Source: Alistipes ihumii AP11
GTDB taxonomy: Bacteria > Bacteroidota > Bacteroidia > Bacteroidales > Rikenellaceae
Assembly (NCBI RefSeq): GCF_025144665.1
Contig: NZ_CP102294.1
Span: 2,716,016-2,780,015 of the forward strand
Length of the DNA: 64,000 nucleotides
Reading direction: 5' to 3'
Shown here: positions 9,557-16,333 of the stretch, in pieces
Layout: every line of letters starts with the position of its first letter
How positions within the stretch are numbered: the stretch's first letter is position 1
Made by a program: the position numbers and the translations under genes
The notes under the pieces: model-generated
What the model was told of the DNA's origin: nothing
What the model saw: the letters and a program-made list of their open reading frames with translations, nothing else
The model's database searches: none

Positions 9557-10666
9557 TTATTTCTGGTTATACATATCCTGATAACACCTCTGATACTCCC
9601 CCGAGGTCACGTTATCGATCCACTTTTGGTTATGGAGATACCATCGGACTGTTTTTTCGATGCCTTCTTCGAACTGGAGGGTCGGTTCCCAGCCCAATTC
9701 CTCCTTGAGCTTCGTGGAGTCTATCGCATAGCGCAGGTCGTGCCCGGCCCGGTCAGCGACATAGGTAATCAGTTTTTCGCTCGCGCCTTCCGGCCTGCCC
9801 AGCAGTCGATCTACGGTCTTGACGATCACTTTTATCAGGTCTATGTTCTTCCACTCGTTGAATCCTCCGATGTTGTACGTTTCGGCGATTTTCCCCTCGT
9901 GGAAAATCAGGTCTATGGCCCGTGCGTGGTCTTCCACGTATAGCCAGTCGCGGACGTTCTGCCCCTTGCCGTAGACCGGTAGCGGCCTGTCGTTCCGGAT
10001 GTTGTTTATGAACAGCGGGATCAGCTTTTCGGGGAACTGATAGGGTCCGTAGTTGTTCGAGCAGTTCGAGATGACGGTCGGCAGGCCGTATGTATCGTGA
10101 TAGGCCCTGACGAAGTGATCCGACGAAGCCTTGCCGGCCGAGTAGGGGCTGTGCGGATCGTACTTGGTCCGCTCGGTGAAGAAGCGATCTCCGTAGGGTC
10201 CCCCTCCGCACTCGTTTCCGTTCGGATCGCCTTGGGGCCGCGTCATCGGCAGCGCTCCGTAGACCTCGTCGGTGGATATGTGGTAGAACCGTTTCCCCTC
10301 GTAGTCTCCGTTCCATTGCTCCTTGGCCGCCTGAAGCAGCGACAGCGTTCCCATGACGTTCGTCCGGGCGAAGGTGAACGGGTCCCGGATCGATCGGTCG
10401 ACATGGCTTTCGGCCGCGAGGTGTATCACCCCGTCGACGGCATACTCCCGGAATAGTTCCCGCATCCTCTCGTAGTCGCAGATATCGGCCTTTACGAAAG
10501 CGTAGTTCGGGGCGTTCTCGACGTCCGCGAGGTTGGTCAGATTGCCGGCATAGGTCAGTTTGTCGAGGTTGACGATGCGGTATCCGGGGTACTTGTTTAC
10601 GAACAGGCGTACCACATGGCTTCCGATGAAGCCGGCGCCGCCCGTGATCAGTATATTACGGTTCAT
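9557..10666 (-). CDS. rfbB: dTDP-glucose 4,6-dehydratase
   Basis: A 369-residue SDR enzyme catalysing the second step of dTDP-L-rhamnose synthesis. It contains [14 protein letters not shown] at residues 9-22, HLAAESHVDRSI, STDEVYGAL (catalytic T-D-E), YSAGKASSDHFVRAY (YxxxK), NCSNNYGPYQFPEKLIPL and the RDWLYVEDHARAI stretch, all diagnostic of RmlB. It is separated from rfbA/rfbC/rfbD by a broken acyltransferase gene, whose 3' end overlaps this start by 11 bases. The gene itself is intact. Confidence 0.96.
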   Translation of the reverse strand: MNRNILITGGAGFIGSHVVRLFVNKYPGYRIVNLDKLTYAGNLTNLADVENAPNYAFVKADICDYERMRELFREYAVDGVIHLAAESHVDRSIRDPFTFARTNVMGTLSLLQAAKEQWNGDYEGKRFYHISTDEVYGALPMTRPQGDPNGNECGGGPYGDRFFTERTKYDPHSPYSAGKASSDHFVRAYHDTYGLPTVISNCSNNYGPYQFPEKLIPLFINNIRNDRPLPVYGKGQNVRDWLYVEDHARAIDLIFHEGKIAETYNIGGFNEWKNIDLIKVIVKTVDRLLGRPEGASEKLITYVADRAGHDLRYAIDSTKLKEELGWEPTLQFEEGIEKTVRWYLHNQKWIDNVTSGEYQRCYQDMYNQK

Positions 10667-11496
10667 AGGATGAATAATTGATTTGATCGTCGCTACGATC
10701 TAGATACACTCCCGTTTTTTTCAGAGAGGCCGGATTGCCGGCCAGCAGGCAATGCTCGGGCAGCGAGGAACAATCTTTAGTCAGGACGGCTCCTGCGCCC
10801 ACGATACAACGGTTCGGCGTGCGAGCGCCTTTGAGCACGATGCATTTCATAGCGAACCAATTGTTGTCATCGATCACAATCGACTTATAATAAGTTGATA
10901 ATGAGCGTATTGTCCCATGTTTCTTTTTCTCTTCCATGCCCGTTTACCGCGACCGCAGGGCATGTCCGCTTGCCCGGCCGTTGCCGGTTGCCGAAGCTCG
11001 CATGCGCCGTGGCTGCCGGCCCGGCCCCGTCCGCCACGGATTTGGTACGATGGAAGTCCGTATCGCAGAATATGCAGTCCCATCCGATCAGCGTATTCGT
11101 TCCGAAAGAGACATGATGATAGCATATCAGTTTGAGGGAAGCCGACGCAGCAAAGTTCTCGCCCAGAATCAGGGTTCCCTTTTCTCCCACGCAGACCGAG
11201 GAGTTGCTGCCGATCATGCACTCGCCTTTGAATACGACGGAGCCCCGATTTTCCCATAGAAACCTTTGTCGGGGAAAAATCCCCGTGCATTTGCGCCCCA
11301 AGCGGATCATTCCCGGACGAATGCGGTCCGATTCGATGCGCACGCGGCCCCGGCATGTGCTAATTCGGGATGCCCCGATCAGAATCGGCAAGCGGCAGGC
11401 CTGTTTAAAGGGTAAATGCCGGAAATTGAACCAGAGGGATACAGGAAGGTACAAGCCGAAATCCTTCAGGTTTCCCCATATGGCGCTCCAAGACAT
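10656..11496 (-). pseudogene. Frameshifted hexapeptide-repeat acyltransferase
   Basis: Two overlapping frames together make a left-handed beta-helix acyltransferase of the maltose/galactoside O-acetyltransferase type. The first (start 11496) gives MSWSAIWGNLKDFGL, hexapeptide coils such as VVFKGECMIGSNSSVCVG, and GWDCIFCDTDFHRT with the catalytic-type His. It then runs into a stop near 10885. The second frame, read from about 10937 to 10656, gives IVIDDNNWFAMKC, CIVGAGAVLTKDC and LLAGNPASLKK, the normal C-terminal end. The frames differ by one base, so a single indel between about 10885 and 11040 explains the break. The intervening stretch is unusually GC-rich and matches no expected coil. 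If real, the polymer may lack an O-acetyl group. Confidence 0.75.
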
Positions 11497-11518
11497 GGTA
11501 TGGTAGTTTACGGATTAT

Positions 11519-12388
11519 TTATTCGCGCAATTTTTCTATTCGCTCCAGACAATATCGTAGCGATTCGGTCCAGTGCGGTATCCGGATGCCGAAGGTCTGC
11601 TTTACCTTGGTTTTATCCAGCACGGAGAAGCTCGGCCGGCGGACCTTGCTGGGGAACTCCGAGCTGTGGCACGGCCCGATGTCGCATCCCGTATGGCCCG
11701 CGTACCCGGCGATCGCCCGCGCGAAGTCGTACCACGAGCAGACTCCTTCGTCGGAGAAGTGGTATACGCCCTCCCGGCCGTCGTACTTCCGCCCCTGCAC
11801 GATCTCGAAGATCGCACGGGCCAGATCTCCTGCATAGGTCGGCGTGCCGACCTGATCGAACACGACGCTCAGGCTGTCGCGCTCGGCGGTCAGGCGGAGC
11901 ATCGTTCGAAGGAAGTTGTTCCCGAACTCGGAGTAGAGCCATGCGGTGCGGAAGATCAGATAGCGGCAGCCGCTTTCGGCTATCGCCCGTTCGCCGGCCA
12001 GCTTCGTGCGTCCGTAGGCTCCCGTCGGATCGGTCGGGTCGTCCTCGGCGTAGGGCGTACTCTTGTCCCCCCGGAAGACGTAGTCCGTCGATATGTGGAT
12101 CAGCACGGCTCCCCGCTCGCGGGCTGCGGCGGCCAGATTCGCCACGGCGCGATGGTTGAGCAGGTCCGCCGCGGTCTCGTCCTCCTCTGCCCGGTCTACG
12201 TTCGTATAGGCCGCGCAGTTGACGATCACGTCCGCCTTCTCTTTCCGCACCGTGCGTCCGACCGCATCGGCATCGGCGATGTCCAGCTCGGCCACGTCGG
12301 TGAAGACGTACCGGTCCGCGCTGCCCGCCGCCGCACGACGCATCTCGCGCCCGAGTTGCCCGTTGGCTCCGGTGACCAATATTGTCAT
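11519..12388 (-). CDS. rfbD: dTDP-4-dehydrorhamnose reductase
   Basis: A 289-residue RmlD homologue for the last step of dTDP-L-rhamnose synthesis. GANGQLGREMRRAA at residues 7-20 binds the nucleotide cofactor; ISTDYVFRGDKSTPYAEDD and YGRTKLAGERAIAES carry the catalytic T/YxxxK set; RTAWLYSEFGNNF and DQVGTPTYAGDLA are standard RmlD stretches. Its start overlaps the rfbC stop by four bases (ATGA type), so translation is probably coupled. Composition is high-GC, unlike the transferase cassette further left. Confidence 0.95.
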   Translation of the reverse strand: MTILVTGANGQLGREMRRAAAGSADRYVFTDVAELDIADADAVGRTVRKEKADVIVNCAAYTNVDRAEEDETAADLLNHRAVANLAAAARERGAVLIHISTDYVFRGDKSTPYAEDDPTDPTGAYGRTKLAGERAIAESGCRYLIFRTAWLYSEFGNNFLRTMLRLTAERDSLSVVFDQVGTPTYAGDLARAIFEIVQGRKYDGREGVYHFSDEGVCSWYDFARAIAGYAGHTGCDIGPCHSSEFPSKVRRPSFSVLDKTKVKQTFGIRIPHWTESLRYCLERIEKLRE

Positions 12389-12960
12389 ATTTCGTAAAGA
12401 TTATCGTTGTAGTCGAACAGTTCGGGTGCTTCGTCCAGTCTCGGATGCCGGCTGTCCTTTTCCGAGAGGATCACGTTCGCGGGGTCGATCCGCCAGTCGA
12501 TACCGATCTGCGGGTCGTTCCATGCGATCGCCCCCTCGCTCTGCGGGGCGTAGTAGTTGTCGCATTTATACTGGAAGACAGCCTCCTCGCTCAGTACGGC
12601 GAAGCCGTGCGCGAATCCGCGGGGGATGAACAGCTGCCGTCTGTTCTCGCCCGAGAGCTCGACGGCCACGTGGCGGCCGAAGGTCGGCGAGCCGCGGCGG
12701 ATGTCCACGGCCACGTCCAATACGGTTCCCGAAATCACGCGCACCAGCTTGCTCTGGGCATGCGGCGGCTTTTGGAAGTGCAGCCCGCGAAGCACCCCGT
12801 AGGAGGACTTCGATTCGTTGTCCTGCACGAAGCGTATGGGGCGCACCGCCTCGTCGAATGCGCGCAGGGAGAAACTCTCGAAGAAATAGCCCCTCCGGTC
12901 GCCGAAAATCTGCGGCTCCACAATGACGACTCCATCCAAGTCGGTTTCGATGATATGCAT
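12385..12960 (-). CDS. rfbC: dTDP-4-dehydrorhamnose 3,5-epimerase
   Basis: A 191-residue cupin enzyme of dTDP-L-rhamnose synthesis. Visible are DRRGYFFESF, GVLRGLHFQKPPHAQSKLVRV with the conserved catalytic His region, and LFIPRGFAHGFAVLSEEAVFQYKCDNYYAP, the RmlC signature with the active-site Tyr. Length is typical. It lies between rfbA (about 140 bases upstream) and rfbD (4-base overlap). The 140-base gap shows no gene. Confidence 0.96.
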   Translation of the reverse strand: MHIIETDLDGVVIVEPQIFGDRRGYFFESFSLRAFDEAVRPIRFVQDNESKSSYGVLRGLHFQKPPHAQSKLVRVISGTVLDVAVDIRRGSPTFGRHVAVELSGENRRQLFIPRGFAHGFAVLSEEAVFQYKCDNYYAPQSEGAIAWNDPQIGIDWRIDPANVILSEKDSRHPRLDEAPELFDYNDNLYEI

Positions 12961-13102
12961 AAGTAAGTGTTGTGTTTATGGGCCGTATTTTCCCCGGTTC
13001 TATCGCCTGAGGTGCGGTACGGACGAATGGTAGTGCCCGGAAGCCCTTACCTTTTCACCTCGCCCTTTCCCGCGGAGCGGCCTGTTTCTGACTTGCCGCC
13101 CG

Positions 13103-13995
13103 CTATTTTTTCCTTTTTTCTGCCTCTGCGATCACTTTGAGCAGATATTGTCCGTACTGGTTCCTGAGCATGGGTTCGGCCACCTCCCGCAGTTTCTCTT
13201 CGGATATCCACCCGTTGCGATAGGCGATCTCCTCCAGACAGGCGATCTTGACCCCCTGCCGCTTCTCGAGCACCTCGACGAAGATCGACGCCTCCGAGAG
13301 CGAATCGTGCGTTCCGGTGTCGAGCCAGGCGAAGCCTCGTCCGAGGGTCTGCACCTTGAGCTCTCCGTCGGCGAGAAACCGTTGGTTCACCGAGGTGATC
13401 TCCAGCTCCCCGCGGGAGGAGGGCTCGATCGATTTGGCCACGGAGACCACTCTGTTCGGGTAGAAGTACAGTCCCACTACGGCGTAATTGGATTTAGGAT
13501 GCTCGGGCTTCTCCTCGATCGAGAGGCATGTCCCGTTCTCGTCGAACTCGGCCACGCCGTACCGCTGGGGATCGTCTACCCGGTATCCGAAAACGGTTGC
13601 CTTGCCCTCCCGCTCGGCCGTGCCGACGGCCTCCCGCAGCTGAGCGGGAAAGCCCACCCCCTGAAAGATGTTGTCGCCCAGAACGAGGCATACGGCCTCG
13701 TCCCCGATGAACTCCTCTCCGATCAGAAACGCCTGAGCGAGTCCGTCGGGAGACGGCTGCTCGGCATAGGAGAGACGGACCCCGTAGTCGGACCCGTCTC
13801 CGAGCAGCCGCCGGAACGAGGACAGATCCCACGGCGTGGAGATCACCAGAATGTCCCGGATTCCGGCCAGCATCAGAACCGACAGCGGATAGTAGATCAT
13901 CGGCTTGTCGTAGATCGGCAGCAACTGCTTGGAAACCCCCTTGGTGATCGGGTACAACCGCGTCCCCGACCCCCGGCCAATACGATACCTTTCAT
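13103..13995 (-). pseudogene. rfbA: Glucose-1-phosphate thymidylyltransferase, N-terminal frameshift
   Basis: The open frame (from a TTG at 13957) gives [19 protein letters not shown] onward, including [26 protein letters not shown] and [13 protein letters not shown], all of RmlA. The family N-terminus [14 protein letters not shown] is not in that frame. Its ATG lies at 13993-13995 and reads M-K-G-I-V-L-A-G-G, then loses frame at a run of five G (plus-strand C, 13970-13974). One more G restores [10 protein letters not shown]. The lost loop binds the nucleotide triphosphate, so the protein made from the TTG alone should be inactive. The change may be real or a homopolymer sequencing error. Confidence 0.85.
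13970..13974 (-). other. G5 homopolymer at the rfbA frameshift
   Basis: Reading the coding strand from the ATG at 13995, the frame is correct up to the second Gly of the LAGG loop. It then shifts within a run of five G. Six G would give an uninterrupted full-length RmlA. The run marks the position of a one-base deletion or of a base-calling error. Confidence 0.8.
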
Positions 13996-14169
13996 AGGAT
14001 GATTAAGTAAAAACGGTTACTGTGCCCGACCGGCCTGCGCCGGATCTCGGATACAGGCCGGTCGATTATCGTTTCCATGTTATACAAATCATTCGCTCTC
14101 CGAACAACCGGTTCTCCGCAATATCTCATGGACGAGCAATGCCGTTCGTGAAAGGAGCAAAGTATCTCG
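13996..14169. other. Spacer between rfbA and the small conserved gene
   Basis: About 174 bases between the rfbA ATG and the stop of the upstream gene. I see no reading frame with recognisable content, no T-tract hairpin and no good minus-strand TAnnTTTG box. Read-through from upxY is therefore the likely source of rfb transcription. Confidence 0.4.
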
Positions 14170-14595
14170 TTACGCGAATTCTTCTATTTTTTCGCCACGC
14201 CATCGTTTGTACGCCTCGGGCGCGAGTACCGGAACCGTCAGCACTTTATGATCGGGATCAACGGTCCGCAGTATGTGTCTCCGGGAGTAGGCCCGCAGCT
14301 CGCCGTCCGCAATGGATGCCATGACGACGGGAAAAGGATAAGCCGCGAAATGGAAAACCGCGGTTTCGTTTCGGGGAAACAACCGGCATAGCTGGTAGGC
14401 GGATCGTTCGAAAGCCGCCCAGTATCCCCCTGTGCCATACAAGTGGATGAATCGCTCGTTATTTTGTTCCCGAGCGAGCACTTCCGTTCGGTGAGCTGCC
14501 AAGAAGGCCATCAGACGGACTCCCGAAGGTTCGGCCTCGGTATTTCGTAGCGGTCCTCCAGCCATGATTTCTGCGTTTTCCACGGGTTGTCGCAT
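14170..14595 (-). CDS. Small conserved capsule-locus protein, function unknown
   Basis: A 141-residue soluble protein without signal peptide or membrane segment. Notable stretches are IHLYGTGGYWAAFERSAYQL, ETAVFHFAAYPFPVVMASI and ELRAYSRRHILR. Similar small proteins accompany UpxY genes in Bacteroidales as I recall them, but I do not know a function. It occupies the place directly after upxY that UpxZ, an inhibitor of non-cognate UpxY proteins, holds in Bacteroides fragilis capsule loci. The sequence does not look like UpxZ. The start ATG is at 14593-14595. Confidence 0.65.
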   Translation of the reverse strand: MRQPVENAEIMAGGPLRNTEAEPSGVRLMAFLAAHRTEVLAREQNNERFIHLYGTGGYWAAFERSAYQLCRLFPRNETAVFHFAAYPFPVVMASIADGELRAYSRRHILRTVDPDHKVLTVPVLAPEAYKRWRGEKIEEFA

Positions 14596-14744
14596 ACTGA
14601 CTCTTCCTTAACTTAAGGTGATGTTTCGATCGAGTCCGGCTACCGGTTTATTCCGTATCCGTTTTCCAAGCGAGTCCGAGAACCATACCTGAAGCAGGGA
14701 TTCGGAAAATCAAGCATATGCAAGCGTGTAAAAGCGTGCAGCAT

Positions 14745-15907
14745 TCAGTGGCCCAGCCAGCGGTCGTAATCGTCCAGCCACCGGATCAGGCGCGCCTTGC
14801 TTTTCTTGGGAGATTCTTCCCTTTTCCATCGTTCGACGATCTCGTGGGCCCGTTCGTAATCAAGACTGCTATCCGCGCATCCGTACAATGTGACGAGCAA
14901 ATTCGCACGAGCCTGTTCTGCCTGGACGAGCGGAAGCAGGTGTCGGATCGTCCCGATCAGCTTTTCGCGCTCTTTCCTCTCCCCGAGCAACGTGTAGGCC
15001 GGAAGCAGTATGGAGTAGAGTTTGCTGCGCAACACATCGCTGTCTACTTGCAGTCGGCCGTATTGTTTGATCGTTTCGGCCGCCAAGGCGCGATCTTCGT
15101 CCGTCGCGCCTCCGGGGAGAAGCAGCGCCCCATAGCCTCGTGCAGGCCTTCCTGCAACCGGTCGTTATCCAGCCGGGTATATACGTGTTTTCCGCCCTCG
15201 TGCAGAGCGATGATCTCGTACTCTCCCGGACGGACGTGCAGCAGCGGAACCCACATCCAGTTCTCTACGCATACGACGACATCTTTCCGTCCTCCGCCGG
15301 GTCGGATCGCTACGCGTGCCTCAGCACCCTTGAATCTCCCCGCGATAATACGGATGCGGTCGCCTTTGGCGAGCCTCTCCGTTTCGGGCATATAGACAGG
15401 TGGCTCGTCGCAGTAGGAGCGTGCAACCCATTGCAGGTTGCGCATCGCCTCGTCGGACAGGTAAGGATAGTATCCGCGTAGCCCTTCCCGCACTCGCGGC
15501 AGGAAGTTGTATTGAGGCAATTCCTGCTTCATCCGATATATCTCGCTTTCCGACGAGCGGACAAAAACATAGTTGTAAAGCAACGGGCGGCGGGTACGGA
15601 CGAAATGTCCCTCCTCGTCCTTCACTTCTACGTACGAGGGAGCGAAGAACTCGAATCCCGGCTCGCCGCAACGGATGCGGCGGTCCAGCTCCCTTTGCAG
15701 ACCGACGGCCGGTCCCCGGTGACAGGAAGGAAGCGTCAGCACGTACCACCTTACGGCTTGGCTGTTTCTTCTGCGTGCAAAGCGTTCGGCCAACTCGGGA
15801 ATGTCCTTGGTCTCCCCTTCCAAAGTATCTATATTCGCTTCCAAAAAACAGTCGCTTTTTTCAGTTACAGACACTCCTCCGCCATATCGAACGGCTTGTA
15901 CAACCAT
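14745..15907 (-). pseudogene. UpxY/NusG-family antiterminator with C-terminal extension, frameshifted
   Basis: The first frame (ATG at 15905-15907) holds a NusG N-terminal domain: AVRWYVLTLPSCHRGPAVGL, FFAPSYVEVKD and RRPLLYNYVFVRSSESEIY. A KOW-like segment, RLAKGDRIRIIAGRFKGAEARV, follows around residues 180-202. The frame then reads into a 27-residue nonsense tail. Adding one G to the run at 15128-15131 joins M-G-A-L-L-L-P-G-G to a second frame ending at 14745. That frame is a helical region of about 125 residues (LLGERKEREKLIGTIRHLLP, then ARLIRWLDDYDRW). The repaired protein would be about 387 residues, twice the usual UpxY. UpxY proteins bind RNA polymerase in the 5' leader of their own capsule operon and prevent early termination. 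The NusG domain is intact even in the shifted form. Confidence 0.8.
15128..15131 (-). other. G4 homopolymer at the upxY frameshift
   Basis: On the coding strand the sequence is ATG-GGG-CGC. With five G it would read ATG-GGG-GCG and continue into the long helical frame downstream with no stop. This places the indel at the run, provided the downstream frame belongs to the same gene, as its helical content and tight overlap suggest. Confidence 0.7.
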
Positions 15908-16058
15908 CGATATATCAAAGACTTACCCGTCAAACAGAAAGGGATACTGAAAATTTCAGACTTGCCCTTCGTTTCATTTCGCACTATGCGTTTCCCCTCG
16001 TTCGCATCTTGCGATTATGGCATTCGAATGCGGCGACGAGATGATCCCGTTTCGCATG
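15908..16058. other. Leader between invertible segment and upxY
   Basis: About 150 bases of fixed sequence between the left inverted repeat and the upxY start. I find no minus-strand TAnnTTTG box here, so transcription of upxY must start in the invertible segment or come through from the recombinase gene. In characterised Bacteroides loci this leader is where UpxY acts; that role here is inferred. Confidence 0.5.
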
Positions 16059-16077
16059 GTCTCTATGCAAGAAACCA
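16059..16077 (+). repeat. Left inverted repeat of the invertible segment
   Basis: The 19 bases gtctctatgcaagaaacca are an exact reverse complement of 16339-16357. Flanking bases on both sides do not match, so the repeat has sharp ends, as recombination half-sites do. It lies in non-coding DNA upstream of upxY. Confidence 0.9.
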
Positions 16078-16293
16078 TAAGCGGAGATAAACAGTTGGTA
16101 ATGAATAGGCATGTTGTATAAAATGCCGCATTGTTACATTTGTTTGCAACGTAAACACAAACATTTTACACAGATGGCGAACGGCATAGCAAAACGATAG
16201 CTTGATATCGGCAGATAAGCACCATTATGAATGTATTTATTTTGTTTTTAATATGTTGCACTAATACGGATAAATATTTTTTCGATCCGACGA

Positions 16294-16325
16294 CTTGTCC
16301 ATTGTTGTTTTTTTATATATGTTTG
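16294..16325 (+). promoter_or_regulatory. Bacteroidetes-type promoter inside the invertible segment
   Basis: A CTTG at 16294-16297, a spacer of 20 bases and TATGTTTG at 16318-16325 match the -33 and -7 elements (TAnnTTTG) of Bacteroidetes promoters. It points right, towards the 3' end of the recombinase gene on the opposite strand, so in this orientation its transcript would be antisense to that gene. After inversion it would drive upxY and the capsule operon. Confidence 0.65.
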
Positions 16326-16333
16326 TAATCGCA

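Noticed and set aside
10874..11356. A 160-codon frame within the acyltransferase region
   Set aside because: It is the third frame of the same DNA and matches neither half of the enzyme.
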